This document shows, piece after piece, positions 26,572 to 38,840 of a stretch of DNA of 41,062 bases. The DNA lies in NCBI GenBank assembly GCA_947643245.1, contig CANRVI010000003.1:1-41062 (forward strand), in the 5' to 3' direction. Positions within the stretch are counted from its first letter, which is position 1; each line of letters begins with the position of its first letter. The notes under the pieces were generated by a model. The model had not been told where the DNA came from and ran no database searches. It saw only the letters and a program-made list of their open reading frames with translations. This DNA comes from an uncultured Clostridia bacterium (GTDB lineage Bacteria; Bacillota; Clostridia; Oscillospirales; CAG-272). A program made the position numbers and the translations under genes.

Positions 26572-27942
26572 CTACTTATCCAAAAGCTGAGGCTTGATCC
26601 GTTTCATTTCGCTCCTTGGAAGAATCCGCAGAAGCGACCACCCCAAATCCAATGTTTCCTCAATAGTGCGGTCTTCGTAAAATCCTTGGTTAATATACTG
26701 TTTTTCAAATGCATCGGAAAATTTTGCGTACAATCGTTCCACCGGTGTCAGCGCAGCTTCTCCCAGTACCACCATCAGTTCCTTTGCATCTTTTCCTCTG
26801 GCATAGCTAAAAAATAGCTGGTTCATCGTGTCTGCGTGGTCTTCTCTGGTTTTCCCAGCCCCGATGCCTTTGTCTTTCAATCTAGAAAGAGAGGGGAGCA
26901 CATCTACCGGCGGCAAATACCCCTTGCGGTACATTTCTCTAGACAAAATAATTTGTCCCTCTGTTATATATCCTGTGAGATCCGGAATAGGATGGGTTTT
27001 GTCATCTTCCGGCATGGTTAGAATAGGGATCATTGTAATCGACCCCTCGCTGCCCATTTTCCGTCCCGCCCGCTCGTACATTGTTGCAAGGTCTGTATAT
27101 AAATATCCCGGATACCCTCGTCGTCCCGGCACCTCTTTTCGGGCAGCAGATACTTCCCGTAAGGCCTCCGCATAGTTGGTAATATCGGTAATGATCACCA
27201 GCACGTGCATGTCACAGGTATACGCAAGGTATTCCGCCGCAGTAAGCGCCATTCTAGGTGCGGTAATCCGCTCAATAGCCGGGTCGGAAGCAAGGTTGAT
27301 AAACAGTACAGTACGGTCCATCGCACCTGTTTTCTTGAGATCGGAAATAAAAAAATCTGCTTCTTCAAAGGTAATGCCTACAGCGGCAAAAACCACAGCA
27401 AATTTGGAGTCGTCTGTCACTCCGCCGGTACGCACCTTAGCCTGGCGGGTAATCTGGGCAGCCAGATTGGCGTGGGGCAGCCCAGATCCCGAAAAAATGG
27501 GCAGCTTTTGTCCCCGTACCAGAGTATTCAGCCCATCGATTGTAGAAATCCCCGTCTGAATGAATTCAGACGGGTACCGGCGCGCAGCAGGATTCATTGG
27601 CGTGCCGTTTACATCCGGTGTTGCCTCCGGCAAAATTTTCGGACCGCCGTCGATGGGTTCACCCATACCAGAGAACACCCGCCCCAACATATCTCGTGAT
27701 ACAGGAAGCTGTACACCATGCCCTAGAAAACGAACCTTAGAAGTTGCCAAGTTGATCCCCGCAGCATTTTCAAACAGCTGGACCAGTACGTTAGAGCCGT
27801 TAATCTCTAAAACCCGACACCGGCGCACCTCGCCGTTGGGCAGTTCAATCTCCCCTAATTCATCGTATTTTACCCCGTCAACCTTTTTTACCAGCATCAA
27901 TGGGCCGGCTATTTCTTCAATGGTTTTATATTCACGGATCAT
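26572..27942 (-). CDS. ntpB: V-type ATP synthase subunit B
   Basis: [42 protein letters not shown]...[17 protein letters not shown]. Confidence 0.97.
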   Translation of the reverse strand: MIREYKTIEEIAGPLMLVKKVDGVKYDELGEIELPNGEVRRCRVLEINGSNVLVQLFENAAGINLATSKVRFLGHGVQLPVSRDMLGRVFSGMGEPIDGGPKILPEATPDVNGTPMNPAARRYPSEFIQTGISTIDGLNTLVRGQKLPIFSGSGLPHANLAAQITRQAKVRTGGVTDDSKFAVVFAAVGITFEEADFFISDLKKTGAMDRTVLFINLASDPAIERITAPRMALTAAEYLAYTCDMHVLVIITDITNYAEALREVSAARKEVPGRRGYPGYLYTDLATMYERAGRKMGSEGSITMIPILTMPEDDKTHPIPDLTGYITEGQIILSREMYRKGYLPPVDVLPSLSRLKDKGIGAGKTREDHADTMNQLFFSYARGKDAKELMVVLGEAALTPVERLYAKFSDAFEKQYINQGFYEDRTIEETLDLGWSLLRILPRSEMKRIKPQLLDK

Positions 27943-29722
27943 TCTCGTCGCTCCCTTCTCCGCTTTGCACAAGAGCATCTATTTGCCGGTCGATTTCCAC
28001 CTGAATTTGAGCATACGCCTCTTTGAATTGGTCGGCAGAAACAGCCTTGGCACGCCCAATCTGCTCCCGCACCGGCAACTCGGAAATTTTTTGAATATCC
28101 ACACCTTTATCAATTGCTGCTGCAGCCTTTTCTCCAAAATACAAGATCAAAAAAGCGAGCGCGTACTGCTGTTGCATCGGCGTATAAGAATCTGTATCGG
28201 AAAAGGCGTTTTGCTGGAGATAATCCTCACGAATGCTTTGCGCCACTTCCAATGTCAGGCGATCCTGGGGAGAAAGCGCGTCTATACCTACCAGCTTTAC
28301 AATCTCATCTAATTCCGACTCCGCCTGCAGCAGCCGGGAAATTTCGCTTGACTGCGCCGTCCAATGATGATGAACATTCTCCGAGAACCATTCTTCCAGG
28401 CGATCTTTATATAGAGAATAAGAGCTAAGCCAGTTAATCGCTGGAAAATGACGCCGATATGCAAGGCTGGCATCCAATCCCCAAAATACCTTCACAATCC
28501 GCAGCGTCGCCTGAGAGACGGGCTCGGATATATCGCCGCCGGGAGGAGATACCGCCCCAATAGCGGAAAGAGAGCCTCTGCGTCTATCACTACCAATACA
28601 TACCACGTCTCCTGCACGCTCGTAAAACTGGGACAGCCGGGAAGTAAGGTACGCTGGATATCCCTCGTCACCAGGCATTTCCTCCAAACGCCCGGACATC
28701 TCTCGCAGCGCCTCCGCCCAGCGAGAGGTGGAGTCGGCGATAACCGCTACAGAATAGCCCATATCCCGAAAATATTCTGCAATTGTGATTCCTGTATATA
28801 TCGATGCCTCTCTGGCTGCCACTGGCATATCAGATGTATTTTCAATGAGTACCGTACGCTTCATTAAGGACTCGCCGCTTCTGGGGTCGGTAATTTCCGG
28901 GAATTCGCCCAGCACGTCTGTCATTTCGTTACCCCGCTCACCACAGCCGATGTATACCACCAAGTCCACATTACTCCATTTGGCAAGCTGATGCTGCACT
29001 ACAGTTTTTCCACTGCCGAATGGTCCCGGCACACAGGCGGTTCCTCCTTTTGCAATAGGAAATAGCGTGTCAACGATACGCTGCCCCGTCACCATCGGTT
29101 CTCTGGGCGGCAGTTTTTCCAAATAAGGCCGCGCACGACGTACCGGCCATTTCTGCATCAATGTGAGAGAGCGTTCTCCGTTTTCTGTTTCCAAAATACC
29201 GATCTGATCTGTCACGGTATACTCCCCAGAAAAGAGTTCCCGAACAGTACCGCCTCCACCAATGGGAACCATAATCTTATGGCGTATTACTTCCGTTTCA
29301 TCCACATATCCCAGAACATCCCCCGAAGTTACCTGCGAGCCTGCTTTTACCTGGGCATGAAATTTCCATTTTTTCTCCCGATCCAGGGAAGGCACCGAAA
29401 CACCCCGCGTAATGTTAGAACCATACAGCTCCCGCATTTTTTCAAGAGGGCGCTGGATCCCGTCATAAATATTTGTGACAATTCCCGGCCCCAGCTCTAC
29501 AGACAACGGCGCTCCAGTAGATACTACACGCTCGCCCCTGCCGATTCCTGCTGTTTCCTCATATACCTGAATGGAAGCTCGGTCTCCATGAATTTCTATA
29601 ATTTCGCCAATTAGCTGGTGCTTTCCAACATGGACCACATCAAACATGTTGGCATCCCGCATTCCCTCTGCAATGACCAGTGGGCCGGATATTTTTACGA
29701 TTTTCCCTTCCGTCATACGCAT
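27932..29722 (-). CDS. ntpA: V-type ATP synthase subunit A (catalytic)
   Basis: P-loop [33 protein letters not shown]. Confidence 0.97.
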   Translation of the reverse strand: MRMTEGKIVKISGPLVIAEGMRDANMFDVVHVGKHQLIGEIIEIHGDRASIQVYEETAGIGRGERVVSTGAPLSVELGPGIVTNIYDGIQRPLEKMRELYGSNITRGVSVPSLDREKKWKFHAQVKAGSQVTSGDVLGYVDETEVIRHKIMVPIGGGGTVRELFSGEYTVTDQIGILETENGERSLTLMQKWPVRRARPYLEKLPPREPMVTGQRIVDTLFPIAKGGTACVPGPFGSGKTVVQHQLAKWSNVDLVVYIGCGERGNEMTDVLGEFPEITDPRSGESLMKRTVLIENTSDMPVAAREASIYTGITIAEYFRDMGYSVAVIADSTSRWAEALREMSGRLEEMPGDEGYPAYLTSRLSQFYERAGDVVCIGSDRRRGSLSAIGAVSPPGGDISEPVSQATLRIVKVFWGLDASLAYRRHFPAINWLSSYSLYKDRLEEWFSENVHHHWTAQSSEISRLLQAESELDEIVKLVGIDALSPQDRLTLEVAQSIREDYLQQNAFSDTDSYTPMQQQYALAFLILYFGEKAAAAIDKGVDIQKISELPVREQIGRAKAVSADQFKEAYAQIQVEIDRQIDALVQSGEGSDENDP

Positions 29723-29734
29723 GACCTCTGTTTC

Positions 29735-30046
29735 TTAATCTTTGAAAATAATGTCAGCCCCCACAGCCCGTTCCACCGCACGTTTCAGTTGGGCTGTTCC
29801 ATAGCCGCTGTCCAAATCCGGCAAAGTAACAATTGCCGGCAAGGTACCTTCCGACAGACGTGCAATTTCTTCTTCAATCTCTCCGGCCAGTGGCGCCGTA
29901 ATATAGAGGATTACACAGTTCTCTCCCTTTGCCCTTTTCAAAGCCGCCAGTGCCTCGCGGGGGGTTTCGGCATCATAAACGGTAAAGCCTGCTGCCATAA
30001 AGCATAGCACCTGGTCTCTGGGACCAATCACACCGATCTTATACAT
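29735..30046 (-). CDS. V-type ATP synthase subunit F
   Basis: MYKIGVIGPRDQVLCFMAAGFTVYDAETPREALAAL; position in operon. Confidence 0.9.
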   Translation of the reverse strand: MYKIGVIGPRDQVLCFMAAGFTVYDAETPREALAALKRAKGENCVILYITAPLAGEIEEEIARLSEGTLPAIVTLPDLDSGYGTAQLKRAVERAVGADIIFKD

Positions 30047-31031
30047 TTACTTCACGCAGCCTTTCCCGAATTGTATCTGCACTACTACCGGATTCCAATA
30101 TGGCGGCAATCATTCGTCCATTGGCGAGTTCCGCCTCGCGAATCAACAAATATCGAACAGCGACTTCCGGGCCAAATGGCTTAAACCTATAGGGTTGGCA
30201 TGCCAGCAGCACAGCTTCATCAAAAAGCTTTTCTATACCGGATAAATCCGCAGCAGACACTGCACGACGTACCGCATCCTTTACATAGCAATCTCCAATT
30301 CGCTCGCTAATCTGTTCTAAATGCGCAAAATTTTCTTCCTCTCCAAGCAGCATTGAAAGAGCAACCTGTCCACCAGGAACGAATACGCGAGCCATAAGAG
30401 AACGTCCCGCTTCCACGGGAAGACCGCCCAAGCGAATACGCAGACAGGCTAAAATATTGGCAAAATCCGCACGCATACAAACAATTTGCCTGATCAGCGG
30501 CACGCCCTCCGCTGCAGCTTTTTCTGCCATATCTGCAAAACATGCCCGATCCAGCAGTAAATCAATGCAGCGCGCCTCTCCTGTTTTACTATACTCATGC
30601 CGCGCCGTCCAGGCAGCGACAGCCATTGCAGGCGGAAGATCCGGCAGCATATCACGCTGCAAATATTCCTGCATCTGCTGCGCAGGTACCGTGCCGCAGA
30701 TATAAAATTCGTTAAAGGAACGAATCTCTTGAACTGCACATTTAATGGCAATTTTTATATTTGTACAATCGTATTTATACAACAGGGGATAATACACAGC
30801 AAAATTTGGAACTGCGCTGCGCACTTTTTCCACTGCATCATTAAAGGCTGCATCAAAAATCATTTTTTCCGTTGCCGGAACAGAAACACGAAATAACTCC
30901 GACACAACTTGATACAACTGTCCAGCTGAAGGTGCCTCTAGCATCCGCGCCATACGCGCAGATACATTCCCGGCCCCCTCGCTGGCCCGCAGAAAGGATG
31001 AGGAAAACAGATATTCTTTGTCAGGGATCAT
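30039..31031 (-). CDS. ntpC: V-type ATP synthase subunit C (V0D/AC39)
   Basis: V0D/AC39-like sequence; position in operon. Confidence 0.9.
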   Translation of the reverse strand: MIPDKEYLFSSSFLRASEGAGNVSARMARMLEAPSAGQLYQVVSELFRVSVPATEKMIFDAAFNDAVEKVRSAVPNFAVYYPLLYKYDCTNIKIAIKCAVQEIRSFNEFYICGTVPAQQMQEYLQRDMLPDLPPAMAVAAWTARHEYSKTGEARCIDLLLDRACFADMAEKAAAEGVPLIRQIVCMRADFANILACLRIRLGGLPVEAGRSLMARVFVPGGQVALSMLLGEEENFAHLEQISERIGDCYVKDAVRRAVSAADLSGIEKLFDEAVLLACQPYRFKPFGPEVAVRYLLIREAELANGRMIAAILESGSSADTIRERLREVNV

Positions 31032-31064
31032 AGCTGCACAGTCCTTTCCTTGGTTTTTTTATAT

Positions 31065-31742
31065 TTATCCATTCTCCTGTGTCGGGAACAAAATATTTAT
31101 TACCACATGTTCCATTTGTTCCCGAACACTGCCGATTACCGCCTCCACAGAACAATTGGATTCAATATCGCCATAGCGCAATATCAACCCGCCCTGGATA
31201 GGCGCTATATCCTCGGCAAGTGTAAAATCTACTTTTTCAAAAGTAGAAGAAATCCGTTTTAAAAAGTTTTTGGCCTCCTTGATCACAAGCGGCCCCAATT
31301 CCTGATCCGCCTCGCACAACAACAGTTCAAAATTTGTACTGTCCACCTCTTCCTCACCATATGTTTCCTGCAGGTGCTTTACTCTCTCCAATCGCTCTGC
31401 AGCAGAATCCGCCAGCAAATGAGCCAAAAACAGACAGTACTCCTCGCGAGGCAGCTCATATAAGTATTTTCCCGCCTCTGAAAAAGCTTTTGTCAGTATA
31501 CCTACCTTAGCGGCAAGCAAAATTTCCCGTTTTTTCATATCGGCGGTGGAATCTGCCCGCGATTTCGCAGCGTCCTTTTCACGCTCTATTCGATCCCGTG
31601 CTGCTTCCACAATCCCAGCGGCACGCTGTATAGACTCTTTTTCAATTTGTTCGCATTCTTGCTGGGCAGCTTTCCATATCTCCTGGGCTTCATCCTGAGC
31701 CTGGGAAAGGATTTTGTCCAAAATTTTATCTAAATTATGCAT
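31065..31742 (-). CDS. ntpE: V-type ATP synthase subunit E
   Basis: Charged coiled-coil N-terminus, IQGGLILRYGDIESNCSVEAVI C-terminus. Confidence 0.9.
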   Translation of the reverse strand: MHNLDKILDKILSQAQDEAQEIWKAAQQECEQIEKESIQRAAGIVEAARDRIEREKDAAKSRADSTADMKKREILLAAKVGILTKAFSEAGKYLYELPREEYCLFLAHLLADSAAERLERVKHLQETYGEEEVDSTNFELLLCEADQELGPLVIKEAKNFLKRISSTFEKVDFTLAEDIAPIQGGLILRYGDIESNCSVEAVIGSVREQMEHVVINILFPTQENG

Positions 31743-31808
31743 CCGTCGTCCATGCCTTTCTATGCTTTCACCTCAAGTTCAGAGGCAAAGGCGTCACATT
31801 TGAATATC

Positions 31809-34250
<2,442 letters not shown>

Positions 34251-34260
<10 letters not shown>

Positions 34261-34571
34261 TTCTTAAAAATCTCCCGAATAATTTCGTTGACAGCGGCTT
34301 TCATATTCTCGTCAGCAGCCGCAACCATTCTCTTTGCCTGTACACGTGCTTCTTCACGGCTAGAATCAATGCGTATATTATAATTTTTTTTGTTTTCGGC
34401 CTCCGCATCTACGGCAATCTGATGCGCTTGCAACTGCGCCGCTTCTATTCTCTTGGAAGCTGCGGTTCTTGCTGCCGCAACGGAGGCAGCAGCCTGACGC
34501 CTGAAATCCGCTGTAATTTCCTGCGCACGCACTTCTGTGTCTTTAATTTTTTCTATCACTTCATTTCTCAC
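34251..34571 (-). CDS. V-type ATP synthase peripheral-stalk subunit (G/H-like)
   Basis: Ala/Glu/Arg-rich coiled coil; GTG start with AGGAG upstream; first gene of the operon. Confidence 0.8.
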
Positions 34572-34646
34572 AGCGTTTCACTCCTGCTCCGCTTTGCGGT
34601 GCCACTACAGGCATTTTTAGCTATCCAGCAAAGCTTGTCTGTATTA

Positions 34647-34675
34647 ATCGTACCACAGCAATTGGAAAATTGCAA
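34647..34675 (-). promoter_or_regulatory. SigA-type promoter of the V-ATPase operon
   Basis: TTGCAA (34675-34670), 17 nt, TACGAT (34652-34647). Confidence 0.6.
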
Positions 34676-34722
34676 CAAATAAAACAACACTTCACAAGAT
34701 TTTTACATGCATTTTACATAAA

Positions 34723-35118
34723 TCATTTTGTTCGCACTGTCGTTTTAGTCTTTTTACGCTTTCGTATTTTAGGATGCACATCCTGCTGTAAATCCAGAAC
34801 ACCGTCTCGCCACTTATGCTCTATACGAGCACTCCCTACAGAGCGGCCGCGAATTCGCAGGCGCAGGTAAATTTCCACGTCAAAGCCATCCATCGTTTCG
34901 GCAATTCGATAATCCACATAATATTTACCGCCCGCGGGAAAAGTATCCGCGTGACAGTATTCTAATACGCAATCCTTCATATATTCATAGAAAGCGGTCA
35001 TTCGCTGGGCATCGCCCCGTTCCCGCTTGCAGATTTTATCTGTACCCTCTCCGGGGACAAAGGCGGGATAACGCATCATAGCGCCCGCTTCCACACACTG
35101 TTTTGGTTCGGTCCTCAT
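34723..35118 (-). CDS. Hypothetical protein with basic C-terminus
   Basis: ORF; MRTEPKQCVEAGAMMRYPAF...PKIRKRKKTKTTVRTK; family not recognised. Confidence 0.6.
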   Translation of the reverse strand: MRTEPKQCVEAGAMMRYPAFVPGEGTDKICKRERGDAQRMTAFYEYMKDCVLEYCHADTFPAGGKYYVDYRIAETMDGFDVEIYLRLRIRGRSVGSARIEHKWRDGVLDLQQDVHPKIRKRKKTKTTVRTK

Positions 35119-35377
35119 AGCAACGACCACGCCTTTCTTTAAATTTGTGACAGTTTCAAAGTATTGAAACACGTCCTATTCAGACGCGGGGCACAAATTG
35201 GGTCTGAAAGCAGCCAAAGTTTCCTTTTGTCTTCCTTCATTTTCAGACTTTACCTCCGCCGGTATTAAAATACTCCTTTTTTATTTTATGCGGTTTTGTA
35301 TTGCAAGATGCTTAAATCCGGCAAATATGGTATGGTGAATATTGGATAAAACTATGTATAAAGCAAAATGAATAAAT

Positions 35378-35407
35378 AAAAAAAGAGGGGCAAAGCCCCT
35401 CTTTTTT
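35378..35407 (-). terminator. Intrinsic terminator of the GH20 gene
   Basis: AAAAAAGAGGGGC-AAA-GCCCCTCTTTTTT. Confidence 0.88.
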
Positions 35408-37190
35408 ACACATTCATACAGGAAATTTCCCGAACAAAATCAGCCACCAGTTCTAGTTGAGACTCCTTGTTGTCCCGCAGCCAGGCTGCGCGGTATCCTA
35501 CAAGCCACTCCTCAAACTGGGCCAAAATTTTCTCTCCATCCAAGTATCCGTCTACTTTTTTAATTCGCAGGCACACTTGGTTCATCAATTGAATTGCCCG
35601 ACAAGCCAGCAGAAGATCTACAAACCGCTCGTCTGTTTCAGACACGGAACGAATGGTATCTATCACACCATCCAACGTCTTGATATTCTCGATGGCCTTT
35701 TCCACATCCAAAGCCAGCTCAGTCTTTCTGCCTTCCGCAGTGTTTGCACTAAACCAGTACATAAATTCCATCCAATCACAGGTCCGCTCACACCTGCCCA
35801 TCGTACGAACGATGTCAATCATATTTACTTCGTCGGAATCGTAAAGAAGCGAGCTTGCCGCCTGTTCAAAAGCAGGTGTCAACTGCCCATCCGCGTTCCA
35901 TCCTTTTTCGGCACCGATTACTATGCCGTATAGAGAACAGTTAAAGGAGCAAATATTTCCAAAGTCTCCCCAGTTGGTATTCAGTACACCCAGTGCACCA
36001 TATTTCGCACCATATTCTACAAGCTTTGTAATATTTCCTTCGGAACGGTCAAGCTCCTCTACAAAACGGTTCCAGCTGGAAGTGCCCGGACAGACAATCT
36101 GTTTCAGCTTTGCGTCTGCAAAAGCCTTTACCTTGTTTTCATCCGGATCCTTTTCATAAGTCCAGTTAAGCATAATGGTATCCGCAGGAATCTCGCTCAT
36201 TTTATCCGGCTGTTCCAGAGCGATATCGCCCCACATCATAACCGTCTTGCCTCTGGATTTTACGTGTGCAATAATCTTAGACAAAAACTTGAAGTATTCT
36301 TCGCCCGCATCCTTACCAGCATTACGTCCACGACACAGGTCAAATGTTTCATCACAGCAGATATTGAAGCGGTTAGAACGGCACAAAGGAATAAACTGAT
36401 CAATCAGACTTTTAATAAGTTCAATGCTTTCCGGGTTAGATACATCAATCGTATGATGCGCCATCTTTTCAAGCCAATATACCTGTGTAGGCTTGTAATC
36501 TGCCAACTCGCACAGATGACGGTACTTTTCACTTTGCAGCAAATTGTACAGATGGCCAAAGGTAGCCAAGGACGGTACAAGCTCTATAAAATTGTCATAA
36601 CAGTAGTCATCTAATGCAATGATCTCTTCTGCAGTCAGCACATCCTTTGCGGACATAACCCCATCATATTCAACAAACTCGTAAGCATCCTCTACATAAA
36701 GCTGAAGATGATTGATTTTATAATATGCCAGCATATCTGTAATGTGACAAAGCTGCTTCAATGTAGGCACACGGCCACGAGTCACGTCGTGGTATAACCC
36801 CCGTTCTTCAAAATCCGGCGCGTCCTCAATGACGCAACATGGAATAGCATCTCCATATTCATGAATGATCTGACGCAAGGTCTGCACTCCATAATATGCT
36901 CCCTGGGCCCCCTGTCCCTTAATTTCAATGCCGTTTTCCAGCACAGACAAGGTGTACCCTTCACCACTATCACCATGGGAAATATAAATACCTCCCTCTG
37001 TGCAGCCGCAGCTGCTGACTTTCATTCTAATCGGTGCTCCAGTAAGTTCTTCGATTTCATTTTTCAAAGTGGTGGCAATCTTGACAATACGCCGGTCACT
37101 TTCCTCTGCAATTCGCAAATTCCGGAGAGCCGTTAATGCTACGTTCCCTTTTTTCTCCTCAATACTTGCAGGTGTTGGTATAATTTTCAT
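35406..37190 (-). CDS. GH20 beta-N-acetylhexosaminidase-like enzyme, no signal peptide
   Basis: APDFEERGLYHDVTRGRVPTLKQLCHITDMLAYYKINHLQLYVEDAYEF; catalytic Asp-Glu pair in FNICCDETFDL. Confidence 0.87.
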   Translation of the reverse strand: MKIIPTPASIEEKKGNVALTALRNLRIAEESDRRIVKIATTLKNEIEELTGAPIRMKVSSCGCTEGGIYISHGDSGEGYTLSVLENGIEIKGQGAQGAYYGVQTLRQIIHEYGDAIPCCVIEDAPDFEERGLYHDVTRGRVPTLKQLCHITDMLAYYKINHLQLYVEDAYEFVEYDGVMSAKDVLTAEEIIALDDYCYDNFIELVPSLATFGHLYNLLQSEKYRHLCELADYKPTQVYWLEKMAHHTIDVSNPESIELIKSLIDQFIPLCRSNRFNICCDETFDLCRGRNAGKDAGEEYFKFLSKIIAHVKSRGKTVMMWGDIALEQPDKMSEIPADTIMLNWTYEKDPDENKVKAFADAKLKQIVCPGTSSWNRFVEELDRSEGNITKLVEYGAKYGALGVLNTNWGDFGNICSFNCSLYGIVIGAEKGWNADGQLTPAFEQAASSLLYDSDEVNMIDIVRTMGRCERTCDWMEFMYWFSANTAEGRKTELALDVEKAIENIKTLDGVIDTIRSVSETDERFVDLLLACRAIQLMNQVCLRIKKVDGYLDGEKILAQFEEWLVGYRAAWLRDNKESQLELVADFVREISCMNV

Positions 37191-37218
37191 ACGTACATGC
37201 CTCTCTTTTGTTTACTAT

Positions 37219-37272
37219 AACTTACTATATTACAAGTTAAATTATTATAGCCTGCCGCTGTCCGCATTGCAA
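37219..37272 (-). promoter_or_regulatory. SigA-type promoter with a dyad near the start site of the GH20 gene
   Basis: TTGCAA (37272-37267), 17 nt, TATAAT (37249-37244); AACTTGTAATATAGTAAGTT (37238-37219) just downstream. Confidence 0.6.
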
Positions 37273-37307
37273 GGCTTTTTTTCCAAAAAACTGTATTTTT
37301 TTCTAAT

Positions 37308-38705
37308 TTACATTTGAACCTGTGAAATATCATACAAAGCCTTCTCACTGTACCGTGCTTCATAAAGTTTGGAAAGCTCTTCTAACTTTGCATCCAACGC
37401 CTCTTGCTGCAGATTGGCACGCACCCGCATCTGCCACTGCGGCTCTCCGTCTTCCAGCATATGAAGAATATACGCGCCTTCCGTGACAGCAATTACTGTA
37501 GCGTCGCCTGTTTGACGCTCCTCGTCAAATATCCAGTTTTCCAGTTCCGCCGCAACGCGGCCCCGCTCCAAATTCAGAGAAGTATCTCCGCCATATTCCT
37601 GCATCAAAGACTCAAATGCGTCGCGAGTGTTTACTTCATTCTCTTTTTTCCATTGATCCAACACTGCCTGTGCCTTATTTTGGGCAGTGTCAATTCCTTC
37701 TCCCTTTTCCGGTTTAAAGAGAATAAACTCCAAATTTTTTACTGGTGTGGTATCCCGATAGAGTGTCTCTCCCAACTGCTCGTCCGCCGCCGGCAAAAGC
37801 ATATATACAGCAGTTTTTCCATCGTCTGTTTCTTCAGTATATGTTTCGAATGCCTTTCGCTCCGCGTCAAATGCCCACTGGGAGAATGGCGTATCTTCCA
37901 CATACCCAACGCGGCGCTTATATGCCGCTTCAATCTTTTCTTCTAAATCCTCTGCTGAAAGCTCCGGCGTCTCCTCCAGCAGCTGTGCACGCAGCAGATC
38001 CACAAAGGCATCTTCACTTTCTGCATTTGCAAAACGTTCTGCTTGCTGTGCAGGAACTGCCGCGTAAATCAGTCCCACCAAACTGTAGTTTTTGCTATTT
38101 TTTGTGAAGCAGTCTTCCAAATCTTCTACAGTATATGCCTGCTCTTTTTCCAGCTTTTCCGTATACTGCGCCGCCAGCATCTGTAGTCGGAGGCATTTTT
38201 TAATGGTTGTCTCATTGACAGACTCTCCGAACAGGCTATGCAGATAATACGCTGTGGAAGTATTATTTTCCACGGCAGCCGTATTATAGCGAGCCAAGGT
38301 ATCATTGATCTTTTGCACATTTTCTTCGGAAAGTTCCATTCCTTCTGCCAGCGCTGCTTCCCCTAAATAAAGCAGCTGCTGTACTTGTTTCAATGTCTGT
38401 GCAATCAAATAGTCAAACCAGCTGTGGGTATCGGTATATTTTTGTTCCGACAGCGGCTTCGCAGCATCCAGATGCATCTGTTCCAATCGACTGGCATAGT
38501 TGTTTACAAAGGTTCTATAATAAGAATTAAAAAAGTACTCCATCATGGGCTGTGAGACAGTATAATTTTCCGTAGTTACGGCAACGGTACTGTTGATTTC
38601 TGTTTCTTCCTCTGTTTTTTTCTTGTCCGCATTAGAACAGCCAGCCAACAAAGAGGCTGCCAGCGCTGCACCAAGCAGTGCAGCTGTAATTTTACGGATA
38701 CTCAT
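37308..38705 (-). CDS. SurA/PrsA-like lipoprotein (paralog of the 38841-40469 product)
   Basis: Lipobox AASLLAGC; SQPMMEYFFNSYYRTFVNNY...KPLSEQKYTDTHSWFDYLIAQTLKQVQQLLYLGEAAL. Confidence 0.75.
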   Translation of the reverse strand: MSIRKITAALLGAALAASLLAGCSNADKKKTEEETEINSTVAVTTENYTVSQPMMEYFFNSYYRTFVNNYASRLEQMHLDAAKPLSEQKYTDTHSWFDYLIAQTLKQVQQLLYLGEAALAEGMELSEENVQKINDTLARYNTAAVENNTSTAYYLHSLFGESVNETTIKKCLRLQMLAAQYTEKLEKEQAYTVEDLEDCFTKNSKNYSLVGLIYAAVPAQQAERFANAESEDAFVDLLRAQLLEETPELSAEDLEEKIEAAYKRRVGYVEDTPFSQWAFDAERKAFETYTEETDDGKTAVYMLLPAADEQLGETLYRDTTPVKNLEFILFKPEKGEGIDTAQNKAQAVLDQWKKENEVNTRDAFESLMQEYGGDTSLNLERGRVAAELENWIFDEERQTGDATVIAVTEGAYILHMLEDGEPQWQMRVRANLQQEALDAKLEELSKLYEARYSEKALYDISQVQM

Positions 38706-38797
38706 TTTATTGCATACCTTTCTTTATTTTAATAACACTTTTTACACGACATATAACATTGCTTATTACGATGTATTATTAAAAAAGTATAAAGAAC

Positions 38798-38823
38798 AAG
38801 GGAATCAGCACCCTGATTCCCTT
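38798..38823 (-). terminator. Terminator-like hairpin between the tandem paralogs
   Basis: AAGGGAATCAG-CACC-CTGATTCCCTT, T-rich on the minus-strand 3' side. Confidence 0.75.
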
Positions 38824-38840
38824 CGTCTTACAAATTGCGT

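Noticed and set aside
27560-28312. 250-aa plus-strand ORF antisense to the V-ATPase A and B genes
   Set aside because: Opposite strand of highly conserved subunits; no protein-like composition.
34572-34640. 17-codon ORF (MPVVAPQSGAGVKRCEK) ahead of the V-ATPase operon
   Set aside because: Weak RBS, no composition bias linked to regulation, and it overlaps the RBS of the GTG-started first gene; likely chance.
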